Shown: positions 54,985 to 64,000 of the stretch, piece after piece
Position numbering within the stretch: the first letter of the stretch is position 1
How the letters are laid out: each line of letters begins with the position of its first letter
Assembly: GCF_001723175.1 (NCBI RefSeq)
Contig: NC_064657.1
Coordinates: forward strand, 930,001 to 994,000
Direction: 5' to 3'
DNA: 64,000 nucleotides
Source of the DNA: Penicillium oxalicum
Lineage: Eukaryota; Ascomycota; Eurotiomycetes; Eurotiales; Aspergillaceae
Notes under the pieces: model-generated
What the model was told of the DNA's origin: nothing
Seen by the model: the letters and a program-made list of their open reading frames with translations, nothing else
Databases searched by the model: none
Made by a program: the position numbers and the translations under genes

Positions 54985-55636
54985 GCGTGATTCACTTGCA
55001 TCATTGCGTATTTATACTACTCACGGCGTTTGTTTGGTCCGGCTGGGGTTTTATGCTTCGTGGTACCTGAGTTTCTCCAGGTTCCCCTGTATCGATGTGA
55101 AAAAGTTACCTATATAGTGAAGCGATTCTTTGATCCCAATGAATCTTCAACTTTGATCACTCTCCATCTCGTTAAAGTCCCTGGAGGTGTCCTATCTTGA
55201 GGACTTTCTCTAATGTCAGCCTCGATCATGAACAAATCGACTATCGAAGGGCTCATTTTGGCATGCAGACTTAATGTGATCCAGCCGATTAAGAAAAATC
55301 CATAGTGATCTACTCAATCTCACACTCGTACTAGCATTGCGCATTGTCTTGGACTGCAATTGAAAGGCACTCTTGGCGCCGTCGGGTCGAGACCACGTGA
55401 CCATGACGTTAGCCCGTCGGCATCGTCTCACATGCCGAGGCCCTTTTCGCGGTTGCGGACCCGAATCGAGTGCCGCAGTCCCCCTCCCCCAGATTCTCGC
55501 CTTCTCCGTCCGGCTCTCTTCCTCTTGTAATCTTTTCTGCGAATCTCAATCAATAGACTTATCCTTCTTCTTCATTGATTGTCTTGTACCCTTTGTCTGA
55601 CCCCAGACTCCAGTCGGAGTCCTGCGCATCACCATC
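54985..55636. other. Gene-free stretch
   Basis: 3' flank of rpf2 and the pyrimidine-rich promoter/leader of the peroxisomal protein gene (from about 55480). No gene seen. Confidence 0.55.
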
Positions 55637-56720
55637 ATGGATGCGCTCATGGTGAGAGGCCGCCGCCCAGCACATGTGCATGAGCTTCAGAAACTGACTA
55701 TGCCTTTCCCTACAGTCACGCCTCGATGCCCTCGTGCTCAACCCCGAACTTGCACCTCTCTTGTCATTGGTAAAAGGCGCACGTAATGGCATAGTCTACG
55801 GATCGAAAGTGCGATTTCCGCACGCGCTGGTGTATGTCAAATCGCTCGGCGCATTGCGAGCGACCTTGCCTCGCCAAACCAAGCCCAGAAAACTGATTTC
55901 TTTGACTTGAACAGCATGATATTTCTTTTCAGATCGGGAACGTATGTGATATCTCTGTGCTCTCCCTTTCTACTTGCCCGCAAATCTTTCCGAACGCTAA
56001 ATAGTAGTCACTCTGCAGATTCCGCGAAAAGGTCAAGCTGGTCTTGAACGCGACTCGCCTTCACGCCCGAAACTTAGCCACATTCGCTACGATATACAAG
56101 GCCTCTATGATCATACTTCGAAACCTCCCTGCTGGACAGGGCAAGGAAGGTCGCTATGATAGTTTCTTTGCTGGACTCTTGGGTGGATACGCCGTCTTTG
56201 GTCGGCAGCGGGGAAGTATCAGCCAGCAGGTATGCCGAAGCGTCCCCCCACACACACGCCGAGGCCGAACGGAGATGGACCTCGGGAAGAGAAAGAGATC
56301 GCAACTGGCCCGCTAACCCACGTCGACGTCTTTAGATTGTGATTTATGTTTTTGCTCGAGTGATGCTCTCTCTTGCAAAGCTCTCAGTCCAGCCGGGGAT
56401 GCACCCACTTTCGTCACTCATCTCACCTCACGCGCGCGCTTCTATCACCGATAATGCCTGGCCGGTCTTCGCCAGTATGAGCTGGGCGCTCGTCATGTAC
56501 CTGTTCCGATGGTACCCAGAGACTCTCGCATCGAGTCTGCGGAGTAGCATGGTTTATATGTATGTCTTTGTCATTCTTCTCCGTTCAGGCGTCTGCCTGG
56601 GTGGCTTTTTGGGCTTCTATTTCTTCTTCGTCGATGGGTCGGCTAACCACCTTTTGAATCAGTTACGCGGACTCGGACCACTGGGATTCTTTCCGAAACT
56701 TGGTGATTCACAACAAATAA
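55637..56720 (+). CDS. PXMP4/PMP24-like peroxisomal membrane protein
   Basis: Six exons: 55637-55651, 55716-55831, 55915-55941, 56019-56229, 56336-56559 and 56663-56720; 216 aa, all junctions in frame. The chain starts MDALMSRLDALVLNPELAPLLSL, continues GARNGIVYGSKVRFPHALVM, FLFRSGTFREKV, then FFAGLLGGYAVFGRQRGSISQQI, and ends YADSDHWDSFRNLVIHNK. This pattern is that of the PXMP4 family (related to Tim17/22/23 proteins), small multi-span proteins of the peroxisome membrane with unknown transport role. Exons 1 and 3 (15 and 27 bp) are microexons easily missed by automatic annotation. Confidence 0.88.
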
Positions 56721-58094
56721 ACGTACACGCCTTCTAGCATTCTCTTTTTAGCCGTTTTGCTTCCAGCTGGTTTGGGATTCCACACGGCGTATAGATCAAG
56801 GGCTGCTGCAACTTTTTTTTCTCCAAAGTCAAATCATGATTCCATACTCTTTCCTTTCATACAAGAGTGATCCGTCCCTGCGCGTTGGGGGTCTTTCTTC
56901 TACCTGTCTACACTGTACATCTTTGACTACGAGAATTTACATTTCTTCCATCACAACGCACAGCACCTGAAGTGTCCTTGGACGACAGCCGATTCGATAG
57001 ACCCAAAAGTCATTTCAACAGATAGACTGGGCGATCGCCACCACCAATACATTATTTTCTTTTAAAAAAGCAAAAATACACATAGTGCTATATTGTCTTC
57101 AAAACACTGTAGTAGTTCAAGATCTCAATCCCGTAATAAGCACGCATAACGCAGTGCCTCAAGTCCTTAAAGGGGTTCAGAGTAGAAACCCGCGATCGGT
57201 ATCTAGGTCAACTAATATTATATTCGAACAAACTCGAGACTAGTATGCAAATAGCAAGATGAAACGATTGGATTGTGTGAACACGCAGAGCGAATCATAA
57301 AGTGAGACTCACATAACTAGAGACCTGGGCCCCTAGTGCCTGTCTAAGTAAATGGTGAAGGAGCAATCTCCATCTCTGATTTACCGAGACAATCTAGCTC
57401 CATACGTTAGGTCGGGGAGGTGAATCCCAATAAGGCTAGTGCCTAAGATACTACCATGTAGGACTGGTAGGAGGTAGGTAGTAAGTGTGCTTGATCGCGG
57501 TTCCCTGGTGTGGGTTCTCGGCGCGGTGATACAGGCGAGACATGTTCGGTCCGTCAGAGAATGATGAGTTTCAGAGGTAAGTCCTGTTTTAGTCTGTGGT
57601 CTATTTTATCCCGCTTTTTTTTTATCTTGACTGAGGTCAATTATGGGAACGAGCTGTGTGCGAGCATTTCAAGTTTCTTCTGTCTTTGCTTTACTGTTAA
57701 TTCATTGAGACATTTTCGTCATGTCAAATCTGCCTACACTGATCGATATGCAAGAGAGAGGATGACTCGCTTGATTACTATTTATTATTATACAGAGAAC
57801 ACAAGTTGTTTATAATCATACATGAATCTCATTCCAAAAACGCCCATAGTCCAGGTATTCCCCAACTCCAGGTAGCCCTCCTGATACACAACTCCTCCAG
57901 CCACCCCGAGACAAGAATGAATTAAACATGAGGTCCGAAATGCAAGTCCGACATGCCTTGCCCGGTAGGTACACATGACAAAAAAAACAATTCCCCATCC
58001 CGAAATTTAGTCAAGCATCGAAAAAAATAACAGTAAATCCAAATAATCCGAGACATGCATCGGCATCAAACATTATCTTCTTTCAAGATGGCGA
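56721..58094. other. 1.4-kb gene-free, AT-rich stretch
   Basis: Between two convergent genes. AT-rich with poly-A/T runs (57056-57075, 57614-57624, 58020-58030). No gene or RNA recognised. Confidence 0.55.
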
Positions 58095-59360
58095 TCAAGA
58101 TTTGGATTTCTTGGGCAACTTCCACACGCTGGTGAAAGTCTGGCACCCTCCAGCCTTGCGTTTCTTTTCGTGCTGGACACCCGCTTCCACGCGTTCCTGT
58201 TCAAGCACTATATGAATATGGGACGAAGCATAAATCAGTGACGCTCAATAAATTGAAGGGGGAAAAAAAGAGAAACGATTCCAGGATAAGTGTACTTGGA
58301 CTGCGCCATGAATAGTAAAATAGTTGTTGCCAGAAAAAAAGAAGAAAAGCCTTCAAACGGAGGGGACAAACTCACAAAAAGTACACTGTCCATACTGACC
58401 GCGGGACTTTTCCCACACACAGTTTGCACAAGCGCCCTCGAGCAAGCCGGGGATAACCACACAGCCCACAAACTGGCCCTTGCCCTCGGCGCATTGCTTA
58501 CACTCTGGGTTGACTCTGACTCCCACAGCCTGAGCATGCATGGCAATTCGTTTGCGGATCCGACTGTCCAAGAAGCTTTTGAGGTCGCGTGCTTCATGGA
58601 TGACAATCACACGATTGTTGGAGGGTTCTCGGACTGGAACAAGACACATCAATTCACTCCAGGGGGGGACGCCCAGGGTCCATTGGGTCTCACGGAGGAG
58701 TTGCACTCGAGGGCCAGGAGGGACATCTGGAGGGTCGAAGATGGGCTGAGGGGATGGAAGCTGAGGAGTAGGAGTAAAGAATGGAGCGTAGTTGGGTGCC
58801 AGAGTGGAAGCAAAAGTAGGAGCAATCCCTGGAGCGAAAGTGGGAGCAAAGGTCTGACTGAGAGGAGGTGTTGCAGCAGGAAGGGTAGCAGAATTGAGTG
58901 GACGAGCAGGAGCAAAGGCAGTGGTAAAAGTAGAAGGTTGAGAAGCAGCACCAGTACGGCTATGACCACGGCCACGACCACGGCCACGGGCAGGAAGAGG
59001 AGCAGGAGCAGCAGTAGAGGTAGTAGCAGCAGAGGTAGTATTGGTGATAGTAGGAGCAGGCGCAAAAGCAGAAGTAAAAGGGGCCGAGAGAGCAGGATCA
59101 ATAGCAAGAGTCGGGACCGCAGTAGGAGCAGCATTAAGAGCAGAGCCCGGACCCTGCATAAGGATAGCGTCAATTTCAGCGAGAAGCTCTGGAGAAAGAT
59201 CCAGATCGTCGATGGAGGCGATGGGAAACTCAGCCTGAGCCAAAAGAAGAGAGTCGGTCTCAGTCATAGCCTGCGACTCGGATCGCTCTTGAGATTGAAT
59301 ATTTGATCCCTCCACAGCCTGAGGACTCTCTGGCTTCTCATCTCGATCGTTCGAAGTCAT
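58095..59360 (-). CDS. DUF3716-like protein with Ala/Pro-rich and RG-rich middle
   Basis: Exons (minus strand) 59360-58376 and 58207-58095; intron 58375-58208 (GTGAGT..TAG); 365 aa from ATG 59360. Acidic N-terminus (about 1-70), then a long Ala/Thr/Pro-rich region with an RGRGRGRG box near 125 and repeated FAP motifs, then a C-terminal Cys-rich module (CKQCAEGKGQFVGCVVIPG..CANCVWE..QCTF) like the fungal DUF3716 domain, thought to bind zinc. The second exon adds a basic tail (HEKKRKAGG..KLPKKSKS), probably a nuclear signal. Function unknown. Read unspliced, the frame ends early at VPSV. Confidence 0.75.
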
Positions 59361-59818
59361 GTTGTTGGAGCTTGAGGTTTTGAGTGACTGCAATATGAAC
59401 TCGATGTGCTTTGTGCTTTGTTGGAGACAAAGAAAGTGGGAAAAAAAGGAGAACAAAGAAAACAGAAGGAAAGTGAAACAGGTTGATGTGAATCAAGCAA
59501 GTGTGAGGGTAAACAGATAAGCACAGTGAGCGCACTAGGAAGAAAAACCACCTCGTGGGACGCAAACAAATACTCACTCTTGTCTGGCATCAGTTGTTTG
59601 CGCTCTTGAATGGGGCCCTACTTGGATCCACGTGCGGCAAGCGCGAAACATCATCGACAAAATCATTCAACTCGACATCAAGGCATTCAATTCATCGTGT
59701 AAATTGATACACAGTAAATAATACATCTTATGTTCACCGTCTACTATCAGGAGAACAAGGTAAAAAGAAAGAAAAACAACCAAGGGTTGGAAAACATAAA
59801 CAAGTAGTAGGCTTTTGT
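59361..59818. other. Gene-free stretch
   Basis: Upstream of the DUF3716-like gene and downstream of the next minus-strand gene. No gene seen. Confidence 0.55.
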
Positions 59819-61927
59819 CTACTGGGTATTATCGCCGTCAACATTAATGAGAATCTTCAAGTCGCCATCCATCCAATCTACGGTATCTGCGGACAAGAGA
59901 GCAAATGCCCAATCCTTTTCGCTTTGAACCGTCACCAGACCGTCGGACAGCAGAGCCTTAACGCTCCAGGTGACCGCTCCAGCCATGTCCCGGACTTGCT
60001 GGTCAAACCCATCGACCCCTGACAATGCAGGAAGACCAGGAATCTGATTGTGGTACCGCCGAATGACCGACTCTTTGATGGTATCCACGTTCGGGCACTG
60101 ACCAGCCGGGAGATCAATGCGGGGGAGAATGCGCTTCCCACGATGAAGCACGTTGATGTGAAGCAGAATTTGAGTGTGGGACGTGTGGTGGGATGACGAC
60201 AAGTTTGGGGTGCCCTCGTTCTTGGCCTCGTTAGAAGACACAAAGGAGGGTTGGGTGGGGAAAGGCTGATCAGGACCAGCTGGTAACTGGCTAGCGGGAT
60301 GGGCACCAGTCCGGCTGGCCAAAGTCTCTCGAATGACTCGAGCAACGTCGCGAGTGATGCCGCTGACGCTGTTTCGGGAGTTAGCAAGGTCTCCAAGAAC
60401 AATTGCCTGCGTGGAAATGAGATTCGAAACTTACAACGCGTCTCGAGCAAGTGGATTTCGAGCTCCCCCAACACGCCAAGAGAGGTTTGCCGTGGCATCT
60501 GCATGGACAATACGGGAAATGTTCGCATCCTCACAAGGTGCCGGGCAATTGAAATCACCGTGATGAACAACCTGATAATGGCTATCGACAGCCGCAACAA
60601 GGCCACGCCACTCGGGCTGATCGAGGCCCGAGACGGACCAAAGACTATCCAGTTCGTAATTGTGGTTGTACATGTCATAGGACCTGGCCATATCATTCCA
60701 GTCGACGGTGTATCCGTCCAAAAGCAGGTCGTTGAGTCCAACGTCCATGATCTGACCAGACTCAATCTGCATTTGGGCGCCCTGTGCAGGTTGAGAGGGT
60801 ACAGTGAGGGGCGGCGCCGAGTGAGCTGTGTGCATCGACTGCGTTTGGGTGTGCAGATGTTGCAGCTGTTGTCCGGGAGAGAAGCGAGCAGAATTGGAGG
60901 TAGAGGAATTGTCTTGCAGATTTTCACTCGTTTTGCGACGGCGACGCTCGTCACCGCCAGCGCCCTTTCGCGTTTCGATTGCGTATTGACGCTGACGCTC
61001 GTTTGTGACCATGCGACGCAAGAGAGGGATGACCAGAGCGATGATCTTCTGCTGGTCTCTGGGCCACACAAATTCTCGCGGTCCAAGCCCCTCATTTACC
61101 ACGTTTTCTCCAAAAAACCGTTCCCCGTTCCCCTCGTCGTCAAGGAATTGTCGGACGCAATTCCAAAGGCGCAGCTTCACCATTTCAGTGTCCCCTGTGC
61201 CTCGCTGGCCAACGCAATTCCGCCGTTCAGGGTGTTCATCATTTAACATGAAGGCTTTCGCCGCAGCCTGGAGGTGCAAAAAGTTCTCGGGCGACAGTTC
61301 CAACGAGGTGAACAACTTTGACATGGGGGGCCGAGTGTACTTCTTGTTTTCAGACGGCTGGCGGAAAAGCGCTGCAGCGGAGTGGACACCAACTGAACGC
61401 GCATCAGCAAGTGCCTGGGGAGGAACGGGACGAATGTCGAAATTACCGCTGGGATAAGGCTGGTGACTTTGCTGTGGTTGCGGATGCGCCTGTGGCTGCG
61501 ATCCAGAGATCCCAGCACCGGCAAGTGCAGGATCGAGGTTGTCCTCGTTGCGCTTCCGTTTCTTCGAGGCTGTACGAGACAGTCCGGAACCTTGCGCGTG
61601 GTCGTTCTGGACTCGGATGTGACGTGCATTGCTTAACCCACTTGCAAAGCTGGTCTCGTTAAAGCCATCGTCACCAAGATGCATATCCGCGCCGTAGGTA
61701 TCCAGTTGATGGTGACCTGCTACCCCGGCAGCTGTTGCGACAGCAGCGGCCCACTGAGGAGACACATCTTGTCCGGCAGCTGCGGTCGCAGCTTCCACGA
61801 GTCCTGCGAGCTGATTATCGCTGGGAGAGTAGCCGGTGCTTGGATCGATCGAAAGACTCGGGTTTGACTGAGACGCGATGTCGGCAGAAGAGGTTGATTG
61901 ATGGTTGTGGTTGGTGTTTGAGGACAT
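59819..61927 (-). CDS. Unrecognised 680-aa Q/S-rich, probably nuclear protein
   Basis: Exons (minus strand) 61927-60435 and 60368-59819; intron 60434-60369 (GTAAGT..CTAAC..CAG) joins LARDALF to VSGITRD; 680 aa. The N-terminal 180 residues are low complexity (N, S, Q, A) with a KKRKRNE nuclear signal at about 123. A conserved-looking helical block follows (about 205-310: KLFTSLELSPENFLHLQAAAKAF, then LRLWNCVRQFLDDEGNGERFFGE and PRDQQKIIALVIPLLRRMV), then a basic RRRRK cluster, a Q/H/S-rich stretch, and a C-terminal part ending VDWMDGDLKILINVDGDNTQ. The design fits a transcriptional regulator, but I know no domain to cite. Two CATCACGTG repeats lie about 0.5 kb upstream. Confidence 0.75.
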
Positions 61928-62788
61928 TGTTGCGGGTACCAGCGCCGGTACAGATTGACACGCGTGATCAAAAAATGAACAAATATTAACTTGGAACTAA
62001 AATAGAACAGTGGACCGCCGAGAGTGCAACTGTCTCCGAAGATTCCAGGGGGTATCGCCTGGCAAGGTTGGCGCCGGCGCAGTTGCGCGAAATGTTTTCT
62101 TGGGCGCGTTGAGAAGTGATAGCCCCAAGCTCCAAAGAAGAAAGGGATACGGGATTCGGGAAGAAGACCAAATGATGATAGGTTTGTCAACGACAGGCGA
62201 TCGAGTCATGGGCCGAATGCCCCGTTGCCGGGGGGCACAAAAGGCGCCGACGTAGCAAGAGGTTGAAGCCTCGAGCCCCGGACTTGACGCGATTTTGAGA
62301 CGAAGCCCTAGGACTTGCGATTGATAAGACCAAGCCGGACGATGATGTGAGTGTTTGTGTAGTTTGAAGGAACGACAGACAATGCAAACTTTGTGCATGA
62401 CATCACGTGCTTCCTTCTCCGTACCAGGCGCTGTCCATCACGTGAAACAGGCGTCTCATTAGCATGTGTACAAGAACACAGCAACTTTTTATTTTCATCT
62501 ATTTTCTGGGGCCTAATGTGATGTACGATGCTGGCAACTCAAAGTGCCCAGCAGTGCTTCCTGTTTCTACAAGGAGGATCCAAGTGAAGAATCATTGAAT
62601 CTGTAAGCATACGGGCCTGAGACACAAAGATCAAGACCAAGATGGAACCAGGCTTCAAAATGCGTGCAATCAAATAGGAGTTTATATCACACAAGGACTG
62701 GAATTGAAATCACCAAAAGTCAAGTGCACTCTATTCAGATGAACAGCATCCGACCCAAGCATCGCTCGAAGAAAGGTCGTAAAAAATG
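61928..62788. other. Gene-free stretch with two CATCACGTG repeats
   Basis: Upstream region of the 680-aa gene, and 3' flank of the DUF3431-like gene. CATCACGTG occurs at 62401-62409 and 62436-62444, 35 bp apart in direct orientation. CACGTG is the core of bHLH sites such as Cbf1. No gene seen. Confidence 0.5.
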
Positions 62789-64000
62789 TCAAAAGCCATC
62801 GCCCTCTTTCCAAGGGCGACCAGCCTCAAGAGCTCGGTTCCGTGGAATCTGGCCTCGCTCAATGGCAGCGTCGAGGAGATCCATGACTAGATTAGTCTTC
62901 TCCGCGAGCTTTGCTTCAAGTTCTGCTTCGTCCGCCAGCGGAAGAAGATCCAAACTCTCTAATTCGTCCAGAAACCCTTCGGCCTTGGCGACTTCAAGGT
63001 CGCCGGCCATGAAAATCCAATCATCCAACTGCCGCTGTAGGTCTTCTCGCTCAGCATCGAGATTGCGCCAGTCTCGGTATTTTTCCGGTCCTCCAAAGCA
63101 GAATCCATACCCGTCACATAGGCAGACATTCTCCTCTACACACAGAACGGGTTGGCCTGTAAACACGAATTGCCAGAGATATTCCCAAATTCGACCCGTG
63201 ATATAATCACTCAGATCCGTCTGCAGCAACCAGTCACGGTAGAAGATGAAACGAGCACGGGGGATCGTGCGAATGCGGTCCCGCGACAGTGCGAACTGAG
63301 CACAACATGGCTGGGAAAGGACCGGTGGCACTGGCAGGTCGGGGAAGAGTTCGCCCCAGGCTCGAGCAATGATCACCTCCTCCTGTTTTGACTCGTCTTC
63401 CACCGCCGCGCCGGGGTGTATCCACGCAGGACAGCCCGGGCCAAAGGCGCATCGGGTGTTCATATACCCTTCTCGTATGACACGTTCGAGGCTTAGTCGC
63501 CTCAAGATTTCTGCCGCATCGCCATCAAAGAAATCCTCATTGTGCCAGGCCTTTTGGTGGGAATGCATAAACACCGCGACATCGGGAAGCTCATCATAAA
63601 AATCGATGATGTATGACAGGTAGACCATCACCTCGTGGCCCTTGTTTTTGGGCGGGTGAAAAGGCGCTCCAGGGTCGTCGACCACGTAGACCGCCGTGTT
63701 CCAGTCCGGCAGTTCTTTGTTTATCCAGCTCGTGTCTTCCTTTGTGGTTCGTGGTACCACTAACGTTTTGTTGTACGTTGAGCCTGGGGGTTTCGGTATC
63801 CCCGGGATGAAGCTGGGCTGAGGCGCGTAGGGGCTTCTGCTGCCATAGTGAGTGAAATTGAAGGCTGTTGAAACGTTGTAGAATATTGAATTTGCATCCT
63901 GATTGGCATCAAGACGGGCAGTCTGTGGGTAGCTGTTCCGTGACCAAGATAGCTGGCGGGCGGTCAGGACGAGGATGCAAGCGAAGGCGAAGCCAACAAG
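62789..64000 (-). CDS. DUF3431-like protein, 5' end beyond the window
   Basis: The frame is open from the window edge (64000) to TGA at 62789, 403 codons visible, so the start lies outside. The first visible residues (LVGFAFACILVLTARQLSW) look like a membrane anchor or signal-anchor, followed by a lumenal-type part. Family-like features: VVPRTTKEDTSWINKELPDWNTAVYVVD, FMHSHQKAWHNEDFF (the H-x-H...WHN motif of DUF3431) and a GDLEVAKAEGFLDELE region near the C-terminus. This recalls ascomycete DUF3431 proteins, sometimes thought to be Golgi glycosyltransferase-like, without proof. The C-terminal helical tail (EAKLAEKTNLVMDLLDAAIE) is unusual for me. Confidence 0.8.
   Translation of the reverse strand, partial: LVGFAFACILVLTARQLSWSRNSYPQTARLDANQDANSIFYNVSTAFNFTHYGSRSPYAPQPSFIPGIPKPPGSTYNKTLVVPRTTKEDTSWINKELPDWNTAVYVVDDPGAPFHPPKNKGHEVMVYLSYIIDFYDELPDVAVFMHSHQKAWHNEDFFDGDAAEILRRLSLERVIREGYMNTRCAFGPGCPAWIHPGAAVEDESKQEEVIIARAWGELFPDLPVPPVLSQPCCAQFALSRDRIRTIPRARFIFYRDWLLQTDLSDYITGRIWEYLWQFVFTGQPVLCVEENVCLCDGYGFCFGGPEKYRDWRNLDAEREDLQRQLDDWIFMAGDLEVAKAEGFLDELESLDLLPLADEAELEAKLAEKTNLVMDLLDAAIERGQIPRNRALEAGRPWKEGDGF

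Noticed and set aside
58649..59173. Long Leu-rich minus-strand frame overlapping the DUF3716-like gene
   Set aside because: It is a shadow frame produced by the Ala/Pro-rich repeats of the real gene.
1..64000. CRISPR arrays, bacterial operons or replication origins
   Set aside because: Gene structure is clearly eukaryotic and no regularly spaced repeats are present.
1..64000. rRNA, 5S rRNA or tRNA genes
   Set aside because: No matching conserved blocks were found by eye on either strand; a dedicated search could still reveal a divergent or intron-containing copy.

Overview
This window is nuclear DNA of a filamentous ascomycete, most likely from the Eurotiales (Aspergillus/Penicillium group). 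That rests on many short GT..AG introns (about 50-220 bp) with CTAAC/CTGAC-like branch sites, genes packed on both strands, and housekeeping genes of clear fungal type (RCL1, BNA1, CLIP-170-like, BRR2, MSH1, RPP1, CK2 alpha, VAS1, RPF2). There are no operons. Several neighbours are head-to-head pairs sharing a short promoter: rcl1/bna1, brr2/msh1 and rpp1/cka1.

Layout. 0.6-1.5 kb: a protein-kinase relic with 12 in-frame stops and no indel. 2.0-9.8 kb: rcl1, bna1, a CAP-Gly/zinc-knuckle microtubule tip protein and an Env7/STK16-type kinase. 9.8-23 kb: an accessory stretch built around two large, intronless, divergent genes (584 and 1168 aa) without a firm family assignment, followed by decayed pieces of a BTB protein, a PDR-type ABC transporter and a short-chain dehydrogenase, plus a possible hidden exon. 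23-30 kb: a nine-exon MFS transporter, an intracellular GH43 hydrolase and an unknown protein. 30-43.5 kb: a DPP5-like S9 peptidase, brr2 and mitochondrial msh1. 44-57 kb: a BTB-like protein, rpp1, cka1, valyl-tRNA synthetase, rpf2 and a peroxisomal PXMP4-like protein. 58-64 kb: a DUF3716-like protein, an unrecognised Q/S-rich probably nuclear protein, and a DUF3431-like protein that runs off the end of the window.

Points of most interest. The divergent 584/1168-aa pair is the best candidate for an undescribed system; the smaller protein weakly recalls TULIP/P47-type proteins and the larger one combines beta-rich and long amphipathic-helical regions. The kinase relic looks like damage by C:G to T:A transitions (RIP-like). 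The valyl-tRNA synthetase has an in-frame, acid-free, Arg-rich extension upstream of its AUG, suggesting a non-AUG mitochondrial form. Three conserved genes in a row (dpp5-like, brr2, msh1) each carry one small frame-breaking indel. Because BRR2 is essential in yeast, sequence or assembly error must be excluded before calling any of them broken.

Exon models were deduced by eye from splice signals and reading-frame continuity; no alignment or database search was run.
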